A stretch of DNA of 64,000 nucleotides from Solidesulfovibrio aerotolerans (GTDB taxonomy: Bacteria > Desulfobacterota > Desulfovibrionia > Desulfovibrionales > Desulfovibrionaceae). Shown here one piece after another: positions 43,832-52,711 of this stretch (its first letter is position 1; every line of letters begins with the position of its first letter). Below the pieces are notes generated by a model. The model did not search any database. It was not told the origin of the DNA and was given only the letters and a program-made list of their open reading frames with translations. A program made the position numbers and the translations under genes. The stretch is taken from NCBI RefSeq assembly GCF_009856865.1, contig NZ_WVUD01000016.1, forward strand, positions 1-64,000. Direction: 5' to 3'.

Positions 43832-45424
43832 CTAGCGCACCTGCCGACGCCATCGTTCCAGGGTGTCGGGGATAAAGGCCTTTTCGTTACTCGGTCCGCT
43901 CCAGACTTCGGAAAATCGGGCCGTGTCGCTGCGGGGGCGCTCCTCGCCGGAGAGTTCCCGCAGCCGGATGCGCATGGGCACAGGCACGCCCTCGCCCACC
44001 ACCACCGCTTCCTGGGTGCGCAGCGCCGGCAGGGCGGCCAAAAGGCCGGCGGCGTTTTCCGGCATGGCCCGACGCACGAACAATTGGTCCTGCTCGTTGC
44101 TCATGCGCAGGGAAAACAGCGTGTTGACCTGGGACAGCACGGTTTCCGAAATTTCCGAGGGGCGCTGGGTGACCAGCCCCAGGGACACACCGTACTTGCG
44201 GCCCTCCTTGGCGATGCGCGACAGGGCCCGGCGGGTGGGGGCAAAGGCGGCGGCCGAGTCGCGCGGCACATAGCGGTGGGCTTCCTCGCACACCAGCAGC
44301 ACCGGCACGCCGCTGCCCCGCTTGCTCCACAGGGCGAAGTCGAAAATGAGCCGGCACAGCACCGACACCACCACATCCACGATTTCCGAGGGCACGCCGG
44401 CCAGATTGAAAATGGTCATGGGCCGGCCTTCAGTAGGCAGGCGGATATAGCGGGCCAGGACATCGCCCATGATGTCTTCCACGGTGAGCTGGCCAAACAT
44501 GAAAGAAAACCGGCGGTCACGGCGCAGGGCGTCGATGCGGCCGGTCAGACGCAGATAGGGGATGGAGCTTTCCGGCTTGTCCAGCTTGCCCATATTGACC
44601 TTGAGCAGTTCCACCACCCGGGCCAGCCGGTACGGCACCGGGGTGTCGATGGTCAGCCCCATCTCGTCGGCCCCGCCAGGAGCGGCACCGCCCCGCAGAT
44701 ACTCGGCCTTGGCCGTCATGACACATTCTTTTAAGATATTGGCCTCGACCTCGCGGTACGGCTGGCCCGAGCTGCAAAAGACCTGCACCATCTCCTCAAA
44801 ATCCAGCAGCCAATAGGGCAGCACCAGGGTGTCGGGGGTCACCAGCTCGGCCATGTCGCCAAAGGCGGCGGCGTATTCGTCGTGGGGATCAAGCAGCACG
44901 ATATGGCCGTTTCTATGGGCCGTGAGCACCGAGCGCAGCAGCACGGCCACGGTGCAGGATTTGCCCGAGCCGGTGGTGCCGAGCACGGCGAAATGCTTGC
45001 CCAGAAAATCGTCCACGATAATGTAGGCCGGCACGTCCGGGTCCTGGTGCAGGCTGCCGACCATGACGCTGGATTTGGTGGGTTTGGCATAGATGCGGGC
45101 CAGATCGCCGGTGGCGGCCTGGCGCACCGCCGCGCCCAGGCGCGGGTTGTGGGAGACGCCGCGCTGAAAGGTAAACTCCCTGTCCTCGGTGCCAAGGCTT
45201 TCGCCCAAAAGGGCCACCCGGGCCAGATGCCGGTCCCCGGGCGTGGACAGCGCCGAAGGGGCAGGCGTGGTAAGGGTCTGCACCAGACCAAAGACCATGG
45301 AGCGCGGCGACGGGATGACGACCATATCGCCCACGGCCACCTGCTCAAAAACGTCGGCCCCGAGCACCACCGTCACTTCCGCGCCTTCCACCGTGGCCAC
45401 GTAGCCGATTTCCCGCCTGTCCAT
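43832..45424 (-). CDS. HerA-like DNA-translocating ATPase (DUF87)
   Basis: A 530-residue hexameric-translocase-like ATPase. An N-terminal beta-rich HAS-barrel (about 1-50) precedes the FtsK/HerA core with Walker A GTTGSGKS (149-156), Walker B VLLVCEEAH near residue 385 and a sensor/arginine-finger stretch VTQRPSEIS. Such proteins usually work with the nuclease NurA in DNA-end processing, or with effector nucleases in phage defence. No nurA, sir2 or nuclease gene is adjacent, so a housekeeping role is at least as likely. Confidence 0.85.
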   Translation of the reverse strand: MDRREIGYVATVEGAEVTVVLGADVFEQVAVGDMVVIPSPRSMVFGLVQTLTTPAPSALSTPGDRHLARVALLGESLGTEDREFTFQRGVSHNPRLGAAVRQAATGDLARIYAKPTKSSVMVGSLHQDPDVPAYIIVDDFLGKHFAVLGTTGSGKSCTVAVLLRSVLTAHRNGHIVLLDPHDEYAAAFGDMAELVTPDTLVLPYWLLDFEEMVQVFCSSGQPYREVEANILKECVMTAKAEYLRGGAAPGGADEMGLTIDTPVPYRLARVVELLKVNMGKLDKPESSIPYLRLTGRIDALRRDRRFSFMFGQLTVEDIMGDVLARYIRLPTEGRPMTIFNLAGVPSEIVDVVVSVLCRLIFDFALWSKRGSGVPVLLVCEEAHRYVPRDSAAAFAPTRRALSRIAKEGRKYGVSLGLVTQRPSEISETVLSQVNTLFSLRMSNEQDQLFVRRAMPENAAGLLAALPALRTQEAVVVGEGVPVPMRIRLRELSGEERPRSDTARFSEVWSGPSNEKAFIPDTLERWRRQVR

Positions 45425-45496
45425 GTGCCTCCCCGCATCCCTTGGTTTGCTTCCCCGGCGCTGCTGCGGCCAGGGGCACGGCCTACGCCATAAACG

Positions 45497-47608
45497 TTAC
45501 ACCCTCGCGGCCGGATTGAGGGCCGCCTCGATGGCGGCGGCCAGATCGCGGCGCAAGACGGGCTTGAGCAGCAGCTCGCGCACGCCCAAGGCCCGCGCCC
45601 CGTCCTGGCCCATGGTTTCGCTAAAGCCCGTCAGCATGACTACCGGCATATCCGGGCGAAGGGCCAGGACGGCCCGGGTCAGTTCCGCTCCGGTCAGCCC
45701 CGGCATGTTCTGGTCGGTAATGAGCAGATCAAAAGCGGCGGGATCGGCGCGCATACGCTGCAAGGCCTTTTTCGGATCGTTTTCGGCCTGGGCTCTATAG
45801 CCCAGCGATTCCACGAGTTCCCGGGTAATTTCGGCCAGGGCCGGCTCGTCGTCCACCAGCAGGATGCGCCCGCGCCCCATGGCCGCAGCCCCCGGGACGA
45901 CGACCGGCACATCAGCCACGTCACGGGCCAGGGGCAGATAGACATCAAAGACGGCCCCGCCCTCGGGGTTGTTTTTGACTTTGATCTCGCCGGCGTATTT
46001 GCGCACCACGCCATGGGCCACGGACAGGCCCATGCCGGTGCCTTCGCCGGGTTTTTTCGTGGTGAAAAAGGGATCGAAAATACGCTCCATAATGGCCGGT
46101 GAAATGCCCGGACCGGTGTCGCGCACCCACAGATGCAGGCACTCGCCCATGGCGGCATCGCCCGGCAGCGGACAGGCTCCGGCCGGCTGTTCCTCCAGGC
46201 CCACTTCCAGGGTGCCACCGGTTTCGCGCATGGCGTGGGCGGCGTTGGAGCACAGATTCATAAGGATCTGCTGGATTTGCGAGGGTTCGGCCAGGATGGC
46301 GTCGCGGCCCGGCCGGATGATTTCGCGGATGGCGATGGCATTGGGCACGGTGGCCCGAATGAGTTTGAGTGTCTCTTTGACCAGGGGACCGACGTGCAGG
46401 AGATTGGCGGCCTGATCGCTTTGCCGGCTAAACGACAGGATCTGGAGCACGAGATCGCGGGCCCGGCGACAGGCGGACAGGATATGGCCGACGCGCCGCG
46501 CCAAACCGCTTTCCGGCTGGGCCTCGCCCTCGATCATTTCGGCAAAGCCCATGATGATGCCAAGAATGTTGTTGAAATCATGGGCGATACCGCCGGCCAG
46601 GGTGCCTATGGCTTCCATTTTCTGGCTCTGGCGCAGCCGCTGTTCGAGGTTTTTGCGCTCGGTGATGTCGTGGGCCACAAACACGGTGCCCAGCGGCGCG
46701 GCATCGGCGTGGGTCAGGGGCGAGGAGGTGACGAGAAATTCGCCGTGCAGCCGGGGAATGGCAATTTCCCGGGAATGGTAGCAGCCGTCGGTCATGGTCA
46801 GGATGTCGGCGCAGAGCTGGCCGGGCGCATCTTCGGCGTCAAAGACAAAGGAACACGGCCGGCCCACCACGTCGCGGGGGGGAAGGCCCAGGCGGTGGGC
46901 CATGGCGAGATTTAGGCGGCGTACGGCCCCGTCGCGGTCGATGACCACCACCAGATCCTGGACAGAGTCGAAGATCCCCTCCCATTCGCGCTTGGCCGAC
47001 TCGATAAGCCCGGTGACGCGCTCGCGCTCCTCCATCTCCTGGGTGAGTTTGCGGTTGACGCTGGCCAGGGCGGCGGTGCGTTCGTAGACCAGGGTTTCCA
47101 GCCGGCTTTTGAGCGTCTTGAAATCGCGCTCGGCCTGCCATTTGGCGGTAAGCGAGGTGGCAAACTGGAGGATTTCCTGGGGATGAAAGGGCTTTTGGAT
47201 GTAGAGGAGCTTGTCGGCCGGGGGCACGCGCCGGGCGATGGTCACCGGATCGACGTCGGTAAAGGCCGTTACCACCACGATCTGGACCCAGGGGTCGAGG
47301 CGGCGGATTTCCTCGGCCGCGGCCAGTCCGCCGCGCCCCGGGGGCATGCGCACGTCCATAAAGACCACGGCAAACGGGCGGCCCCGGGCCAGGGAAGCCT
47401 GCACGGCCGCCACGGCCTCCTCGCCCTGGCGGCACAGCGTCAGTTCAAAGCGCTGTTGCGCTGCGGGCTGGGTGACGCCAAGACCATCGAGGCCGTCGAG
47501 AAAATCGTCGTCCGGGGCCAGGATTTCGCTGAAAAGGTCGAGGATACGCGGTTCGTCGTCGGCCACGAGCAGGCGGATCGATTCAAGTGCAGCTGGCGCA
47601 GCTCCCAT
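45497..47608 (-). CDS. REC-PAS-HisKA-HATPase-REC hybrid kinase, soluble
   Basis: A 703-residue cytoplasmic kinase without membrane segments. A receiver (about 10-135, Asp in VFMDVRMPPGRGG) is followed by a coiled coil, a PAS domain (about 215-325) and a HisKA with GGIAHDFNNILG, the NtrB/DctB-like H-box. The HATPase has DTGPGIS and GTGMGLS, and a second receiver (about 580-700, LLITDQNMPGLTG) ends the chain. ATG 47608 follows AAGGA and removes 40 non-homologous residues of the open frame. It is 34 bases after the TadD-like gene, so it may respond to or regulate pilus functions. Confidence 0.9.
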   Translation of the reverse strand: MGAAPAALESIRLLVADDEPRILDLFSEILAPDDDFLDGLDGLGVTQPAAQQRFELTLCRQGEEAVAAVQASLARGRPFAVVFMDVRMPPGRGGLAAAEEIRRLDPWVQIVVVTAFTDVDPVTIARRVPPADKLLYIQKPFHPQEILQFATSLTAKWQAERDFKTLKSRLETLVYERTAALASVNRKLTQEMEERERVTGLIESAKREWEGIFDSVQDLVVVIDRDGAVRRLNLAMAHRLGLPPRDVVGRPCSFVFDAEDAPGQLCADILTMTDGCYHSREIAIPRLHGEFLVTSSPLTHADAAPLGTVFVAHDITERKNLEQRLRQSQKMEAIGTLAGGIAHDFNNILGIIMGFAEMIEGEAQPESGLARRVGHILSACRRARDLVLQILSFSRQSDQAANLLHVGPLVKETLKLIRATVPNAIAIREIIRPGRDAILAEPSQIQQILMNLCSNAAHAMRETGGTLEVGLEEQPAGACPLPGDAAMGECLHLWVRDTGPGISPAIMERIFDPFFTTKKPGEGTGMGLSVAHGVVRKYAGEIKVKNNPEGGAVFDVYLPLARDVADVPVVVPGAAAMGRGRILLVDDEPALAEITRELVESLGYRAQAENDPKKALQRMRADPAAFDLLITDQNMPGLTGAELTRAVLALRPDMPVVMLTGFSETMGQDGARALGVRELLLKPVLRRDLAAAIEAALNPAARV

Positions 47609-47642
47609 GGCATTCCTTGCGTCGTGGCCTGTTGTGGCACTG

Positions 47643-48959
47643 TTAGGGCATCTCCGACCGGTCGAGTTTCTCGACAGCGGAGGGCGCGGCAGTGGCTGGG
47701 CGTTTGGCCGGGACCGGGGCCGCCTCACCGGCCGGGGTGCTTTGCACCGTCAGCGGCTTGGGTTCCTGGCCGGCTTTGCCAGCCGTCGGGGGGACCGGGG
47801 CCGCACCGGATTGGACCGGGACCGGCTGGGCCGGGACGGACTGGGCCGGGGCCGCCGGTTGCATCTGGACCGGCGCAACCGGTTGGACCGGAGCCGGCGC
47901 AGCCGATTGAACCGGGGCAGCAGCAGCCGGTAGGGCCGGGACTGGAGCCGCCGGATGCGCCGGGGCAGGTGCAGCCGGCTGCGCCTTGGCTGGCGGGGCC
48001 GGATGGGGCTGGGCCGGCGGGGCCGGAGCCGGCTGGCCGGCCGGGGCCGCCGGCAGCGCCTGGGGAACGACCGGCAGGGTCACTTCCTCCATGGCCGAGA
48101 GCCGGGTCAGGTTGTCGTGGGCCTGGGGATAGAACCGGGAGTTGGCTGCAATGGCTTTTTCAAAATATTCCTGCGCCTTGGCTTTATTGCCGGCTTCCAT
48201 GTAGCACACGCCGAGGTTGTTTAAGGCCGCAGACTCCGTCGCGACCCCGGCAAAGGCGGCATAGGCCTCGTCGTAGCGGTTCAGGCGGCACAAGGCTAGA
48301 CCGAGATTATTGGAGAATTTGGCGGATTTCTTGACTGAGGCCGCCTTGCGGAAGGCGCTGGCCGCCTCTTCGCCGCGTCCCAGCAGCAGCAGCGAAATGC
48401 CCCGATTGTTTTCCACATCAGCGTCAAAAGCGACGGCCAGGGAGGCGTCGGACACGGCCAGGGCGGCCTCGGGCCGTCCGTCGCGGTTTTCCAGAGTGCC
48501 CAAGAGAGCCGCCGCCCGGGACAAAGACGGGTCCAGGGCCAGGGCCTGGGCCAGATACTGGCCGGCTTGCCCCTTGTTGCCGCCGAGATAGAGGGCAAAG
48601 CCGATCCCTTGCAGGGCCGGGGCGTATTTCCCATTGGCTTTAAGGGCCTGCTGGTAGGCGTCCATGGCCTGGGGAAAGGCCCCTGAGCCGAGATAGAGGT
48701 CGCCCAGGCGGCCATGGGCCGTGGCGGCGTCGGCCCCGGATTTGAGCGCCGCCAGATAGAGCCGGCCGGCTTCGCTGCGGTTGCCCTGGGCCAGGGCGGC
48801 ATCACCGGCGGCGATGCCGGCGTCACTGCCGGCGTTATTTTTTGTAACCGGCGTTGCCGTCGCCTTGCCCTTGGCAGCCGAGCCGCCGCAACCGGCCAGT
48901 CCCAGCAGACACCCCACAACGACCACGGCGAGCAGCGCCGCCCGGAATTGACTTTTCAC
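47643..48959 (-). CDS. tadD: TadD-like TPR lipoprotein with Pro/Ala-rich tail
   Basis: A 438-residue lipoprotein beginning at GTG 48959 (AGGAGAAGG upstream) with signal and lipobox LLGLAGC. TPR repeats run from about residue 45 to 300 (SEAGRLYLAAL, AMDAYQQALKANG, AAALLGTLENRDG, AALNNLGVCYMEAG). The last 130 residues are a low-complexity Ala/Pro/Gln tail. TadD proteins in Tad loci act as pilotins or assembly scaffolds. It lies beside the pseudopilin operon but on the opposite strand. The Tad assignment is by context; other TPR lipoproteins are possible. Confidence 0.72.
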   Translation of the reverse strand: MKSQFRAALLAVVVVGCLLGLAGCGGSAAKGKATATPVTKNNAGSDAGIAAGDAALAQGNRSEAGRLYLAALKSGADAATAHGRLGDLYLGSGAFPQAMDAYQQALKANGKYAPALQGIGFALYLGGNKGQAGQYLAQALALDPSLSRAAALLGTLENRDGRPEAALAVSDASLAVAFDADVENNRGISLLLLGRGEEAASAFRKAASVKKSAKFSNNLGLALCRLNRYDEAYAAFAGVATESAALNNLGVCYMEAGNKAKAQEYFEKAIAANSRFYPQAHDNLTRLSAMEEVTLPVVPQALPAAPAGQPAPAPPAQPHPAPPAKAQPAAPAPAHPAAPVPALPAAAAPVQSAAPAPVQPVAPVQMQPAAPAQSVPAQPVPVQSGAAPVPPTAGKAGQEPKPLTVQSTPAGEAAPVPAKRPATAAPSAVEKLDRSEMP

Positions 48960-49182
48960 CCTGCCTTCTCCTGTCTGAGCAGCCCGGGTCATAGCAGACC
49001 CGGGCACAGGGGTAAACACGAGCCGTGGCCGGGCGCTCCATGACCAATGGATTTGGCCCGATTCCTGTTTCCCGGAAAATGGCCCTTGGCCGCAGGCCAT
49101 TCCACAAACCTTGGAACGGCTGCTTTTTCCAAGGCCGGTCCGGCTCGCTGCAGTGCACGGCAACCCTCTTAAATACCGGGTG

Positions 49183-49221
49183 ATCGTGCCAACACAGCGG
49201 GAAATCGCGTTTTGGCACGAT
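49183..49221. promoter_or_regulatory. Inverted repeat ATCGTGCCAA-N19-TTGGCACGAT
   Basis: Two perfect 10-base arms (49183-49192 and 49212-49221) lie in the 329-base divergent gap between the TadD-like gene and tadE. The right arm contains the -24 box of the promoter below. It may be a regulator site, a loop in the tadE leader, or two opposing -24-like boxes. The rest of this gap shows nothing further. Confidence 0.5.
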
Positions 49222-49228
49222 TCTTCCT
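49213..49228 (+). promoter_or_regulatory. Sigma-54-like promoter of the tadE-tadG operon
   Basis: TGGCACG-ATTC-TTCCT: perfect -24 and correct spacing, but the invariant GC of the -12 is CC. It lies 61 bases before the tadE ATG. Confidence 0.4.
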
Positions 49229-49288
49229 AGACTTTAAGAAAAATCCGACCGCGCCAGAGCCAACCACGCGCAACATAGGAAAAACACC

Positions 49289-49720
49289 ATGAAACGACTG
49301 CATACAGACGAGCGAGGCATTGCAGCCGTGGAAGCGGCTCTGGGGTTGCTGATCCTGGTCCCGCTGCTGCTTGTCCTCATCGAAGGTTCACGGGCCTTGA
49401 TGGAATATTCCCAGCTGCAAAACGCAACCATGGAAGGGGCGCGCATGCTTTCGCGGCAAAACGGAGACACGTCCGGCGTTGCCGATTATATCAACAGTCT
49501 TTTCAGCAACGCCGATGGTTCCTCGACCGTCGAAGGCTCCGCGCCCACGGTTGCAATCGGCCCACGCGATGCCAACAACAACGTAACAGTGCAGGTGGAC
49601 CATGTTTTCACGCCATTTCTCTCGCAACAGTCCGGCAGTTCTGGCATTTTCGGCCTTCTGGGCTCGAATGCGTTCACCCTTTCGACCACAACCGTTGTGG
49701 CCCTGCCAGCCGCCAACTGA
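49289..49720 (+). CDS. tadE: TadE-family pseudopilin
   Basis: A 143-residue minor pilin. A short leader (MKRLHTDERG) with a processing-like Gly is followed by IAAVEAALGLLILVPLLLVLIEGSRALMEY, the hydrophobic TadE helix with its conserved Glu. The remainder is a periplasmic head with QLQNATMEGARML. It should prime or join the Tad pilus. AGGA precedes ATG 49289, and tadG overlaps its end. Confidence 0.85.
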   Translation: MKRLHTDERGIAAVEAALGLLILVPLLLVLIEGSRALMEYSQLQNATMEGARMLSRQNGDTSGVADYINSLFSNADGSSTVEGSAPTVAIGPRDANNNVTVQVDHVFTPFLSQQSGSSGIFGLLGSNAFTLSTTTVVALPAAN

Positions 49721-51110
49721 ACGCAGCGACGCCTGCGGCGCTTCCAGCGTCCTGGTGGCCGCCAGCCTCATCGCGGTCATGGCCGCTGCCGGCGTGGCCG
49801 TGGACTATGGCCGTCTCTATGTGGAGCACACCCGCCTGCAAAACGCCGTGGACTCGGCAGCCCTGGCCGGCAGTCTGCAACTGCCCGACGATCCCGATGT
49901 CAGCAACGGCAAGGCGGCCGCCGCCGCCACGGCCAATCTGCTGGCCAATGACGCCGACGCCACCAATATCGTGGTGGAATCCGGCGGGGCCACCCGCAGC
50001 GTGTGCGTATCGGCCAAGGCGACCGTGGATATGACCATTTCCCAAGTCATCGGCGTAGAGGACCAGATCGTTGCGGCCGAGGCCTGCGCCGGCTACAACG
50101 ACATTGAGCTGGTCATGGTGCTCGACGCCACGGGCAGCATGAAGGGCACGCCCATCGCCAACGTCAAGGAAGCAGCCACCAGTCTGGTCAATCTGATCAT
50201 GCCGGCCTCTTCCGACGCCGCCACCCGGTCCAAGATCGGACTCGTGCCCTTTCAGGGCAAGGTGCGCATCGACGGCAACGATCCGGTGGCCGCCGAGCAA
50301 AACCCCGACGGCAAGGGCCCGGGCTGCCGCAACGCCGACGATACCGTCAACAACGGCAAGCTCAAGGTGGAATATTCCCGCACCACCACCAAGACCAACA
50401 TCTTTTACGGCTATACCTTAAGCGGCGTGAGCACTTCCACGGACAAGACCTGCTCCGGCATGTCGCCCATCCGGGCCCTCTCCTCGAACAAGAGCAACAT
50501 CCTCAGCAACATCACTGCCCTCAATGCCGGTGCCGTGACCTCGGGCACCATCATTTCCGAAGGCATCAAGTGGGGCCGCAAGGTGCTGTCCCCCGAAGCG
50601 CCCTACGTCGAGGGCAGCACTGATAAAAAGGTGCGCAAGATCATGATCGTGCTCACCGACGGCGACACCGAGGACGGCCGGTGCGGCGGCAACTTCGCCT
50701 CAGGCTCCAAGACCGTGAACACCTATTGGACCAACGCCTACTTCGGCCAGGGCCTTAAGCCCGACACGGGCGCCTCGCCCTACTCCACCCTCTCCACGGC
50801 GGCCCTGACCCTGGCCCAGATCCCGGACTGCAAGGACGGCGGCCTGCTCAACCAGTACGTGCTCAACGAAGCCACCCTGGCCAAAAACGACCTCAACTAT
50901 CCCGTGGAAATCTTTTCCATCCGCTTTGGCGACTCCGACACCACGGATAAAAATCTCATGAAGCAGATCGCCTCGTCCAAGGCCGGCACCGACGACCATT
51001 ACTTCGACGCACCGAACGAAGCGGGCATCCAGGAAATGTTTAAAAAGATCGGCCAGCAGCTCGGCCAGCGCCTTATGACCAAGAAAGAAGCCACCACCGG
51101 CACGCCGTAA
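49668..51110 (+). CDS. tadG: TadG-like protein with von Willebrand A domain
   Basis: An approximately 480-residue envelope protein. After a short basic start comes the TadG helix ASSVLVAASLIAVMAAAGVAVDYGRLYVEHTRL. The vWA domain follows (about 130-470), with a MIDAS-like VMVLDATGSMKG and IVLTDGDTED. TadG is thought to anchor or strengthen the pilus in the envelope. The start is uncertain: ATG 49668 overlaps tadE by 53 bases with a weak ribosome site, and TTG 49695 is another choice. The overlap suggests translational coupling. Confidence 0.82.
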   Translation: MRSPFRPQPLWPCQPPTERSDACGASSVLVAASLIAVMAAAGVAVDYGRLYVEHTRLQNAVDSAALAGSLQLPDDPDVSNGKAAAAATANLLANDADATNIVVESGGATRSVCVSAKATVDMTISQVIGVEDQIVAAEACAGYNDIELVMVLDATGSMKGTPIANVKEAATSLVNLIMPASSDAATRSKIGLVPFQGKVRIDGNDPVAAEQNPDGKGPGCRNADDTVNNGKLKVEYSRTTTKTNIFYGYTLSGVSTSTDKTCSGMSPIRALSSNKSNILSNITALNAGAVTSGTIISEGIKWGRKVLSPEAPYVEGSTDKKVRKIMIVLTDGDTEDGRCGGNFASGSKTVNTYWTNAYFGQGLKPDTGASPYSTLSTAALTLAQIPDCKDGGLLNQYVLNEATLAKNDLNYPVEIFSIRFGDSDTTDKNLMKQIASSKAGTDDHYFDAPNEAGIQEMFKKIGQQLGQRLMTKKEATTGTP

Positions 51111-51135
51111 CAGGCAATACGGAAGCGAGCCCGCC

Positions 51136-51591
51136 ATGAAGACCGGATACCACGCGCACCCAAAGCCGCCCCACGGCACACGCAGCCAGGCAGGCAGCCT
51201 GACTGTGGAAATGGCCCTGGTGCTGCCGATTCTGCTCAGTCTGGTCCTTGGCATCATCGAGATTGCCAATATCATGCGCATCCAGTTGACCATGGACAGC
51301 GCCGTGACCGCCATCGCCCATGATGCGGCCATGCATGAGACGACCCAGGGTTCGGCCGAGCAGTATATGAACGCCAACGGCCTGCTGCCCGGGGTGCAGC
51401 AATCCCCTGCGGCCCCGACCCCGGTCCTGACGCTCACGCCCGCAACGACCACCACCTGCAAGGCCACGCCGTGCACGCCTTACGAAGTAAAGATCACTTA
51501 CAATTACCAGGCCATGACCGCCCTCATGCAGCCGTTTTTCGACAACATCAAGCTCACCGCCTCGGCCCGCAAGATTTCCGAGCCGTGGTAG
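51136..51591 (+). CDS. Second TadE/TadF-like pseudopilin
   Basis: A 151-residue minor pilin candidate. The leader is longer (about 22 residues, ending QAG), then SLTVEMALVLPILLSLVLGIIEIANIMRIQ gives the TadE helix with Glu at the +5-like position. Two cysteines (TTTCKATPCTPYE) could form a disulfide in the head. It follows tadG by 25 bases. Confidence 0.82.
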   Translation: MKTGYHAHPKPPHGTRSQAGSLTVEMALVLPILLSLVLGIIEIANIMRIQLTMDSAVTAIAHDAAMHETTQGSAEQYMNANGLLPGVQQSPAAPTPVLTLTPATTTTCKATPCTPYEVKITYNYQAMTALMQPFFDNIKLTASARKISEPW

Positions 51592-51611
51592 GCAGCCAAA
51601 GGACAGCCGCC

Positions 51612-51938
51612 ATGAAGAACCGAGTTGCCACCATCGCCCTGGCCGCCCTGCTCCTGCTCGCCGCCCAGGCGAGTGCGGCCGCGACCAAGGACTCTGTTGT
51701 CAAATTCTACCAAAGCTATCTCACCCTGGTCAGCGCCAGCGACTTCGTGACCCTGTCCCGGGACCAGCCCGAAGCCTATGACGCCAAGTTCGACGCCATT
51801 GCCAAAGAGGCCGGCTTCGAGGATGCGGCCGACGCCCTGACCGCTGCCGAAAGCTATGCCGCAGACACCGATGTCGCCGCGCTCAAGCTCGCGGTCAACG
51901 ACAAGATTTTGCTGCAATACAGGCCCTTCCGGGAGTAA
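51612..51938 (+). CDS. Small secreted helical protein in the Tad pseudopilin operon
   Basis: A 108-residue protein with a signal peptide (ATIALAALLLLAAQASAAA) and a mature part that looks mostly helical (KDSVVKFYQSYLTLVSASDF, DAADALTAAESY). It follows the second pseudopilin by 20 bases and ends the operon before a strong terminator. I do not recognise a family; a periplasmic assembly role is guessed from context only. Confidence 0.7.
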   Translation: MKNRVATIALAALLLLAAQASAAATKDSVVKFYQSYLTLVSASDFVTLSRDQPEAYDAKFDAIAKEAGFEDAADALTAAESYAADTDVAALKLAVNDKILLQYRPFRE

Positions 51939-52043
51939 AAGGCGGTGTGGCGGCCCGTCGCGGCAGCGGCGCGGGCGCGGGAGAGCAGACAGGCGCGCGC
52001 CGCGCCTTCGGGACGGCCTCCCGGGCGGCGCGGCACAGACACA

Positions 52044-52082
52044 GCAGGGCCGGCCGGGAGGAGCACTCCCGGCCGGCCCTGC
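52044..52082. terminator. Bidirectional 17-bp terminator hairpin between the two Tad operons
   Basis: Arms 52044-52060 and 52066-52082 pair perfectly around a 5-base loop between the convergent ends of the + and - strand Tad genes. CAATTTA follows on the + side. Confidence 0.75.
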
Positions 52083-52174
52083 TCAATTTATTGGCCGCCT
52101 GCCGGCCAGGAGCCAGCCGAAGGATTTTCTGCGTGCGCCGTCCGGCCGGTAAGGCCGCAAGCGGCAGTGCGGGC

Positions 52175-52561
52175 TTAGAAGAAGGCTTGCAACCGCTCCA
52201 CCAACCCGGCCAGACGGCCGGAGGCGGCCGCCAGCCCCAGGGCGGCCAGGACAAGGGCAAACAGCGCCCGCACCACCATGCGGCGGGCCAAAGGACCGGA
52301 CAGCAGACCGGTCAGGTCCGGGCCGCTTGGCCGGGACGGGGCCGGAATGATATGCTCGGCCCGCAACAGGCGATAGATGCCCACCACCGAAACGAGGCAG
52401 ATACCCAGGGCCAGCAGGTTGTCGATATTGTGGAAAAAGGCGTTTACGCCCGAAAAAAAGCCGCTGCTCCCGGAACCCAGCCCGGAAACGGCGTCGAGCA
52501 GTTGTTGCTGGCCGCCTTGCAGCTCCTTTGCCGAGCGCGCGATGTCGGCCGCCTGGCCCAT
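52175..52561 (-). CDS. Small membrane protein at the end of the Tad machinery operon
   Basis: A 128-residue protein with a polar N-terminus (ELQGGQQQLLDAVSGLGSGS) and two hydrophobic helices (LLALGICLVSVVGIYRLL and VVRALFALVLAALGLAAA). It lies 150 bases after tadC on the same strand, with GGGAGG before ATG 52561. No family recognised; it may be a pilus accessory protein. Confidence 0.65.
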   Translation of the reverse strand: MGQAADIARSAKELQGGQQQLLDAVSGLGSGSSGFFSGVNAFFHNIDNLLALGICLVSVVGIYRLLRAEHIIPAPSRPSGPDLTGLLSGPLARRMVVRALFALVLAALGLAAASGRLAGLVERLQAFF

Positions 52562-52711
52562 ACTCCCTCCCCCTGCCCGAGCATCGCGGGCGCTTTGGCC
52601 CGCTGCCATCCTTGTCCGGCACACCGGATGCGCGCGCCGGCCGCGTTGAGCCTCAGGCCGGCCGCGCCGGCCGGCCTGAACCGGGCCGGTATGCGCCCGC
52701 ACCGACGCGAC

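Noticed and set aside
43832-45424. HerA-like gene as part of a phage-defence system
   Set aside because: No nuclease, SIR2, DUF4297 or other effector gene is next to it, and neighbours are housekeeping and signalling genes.
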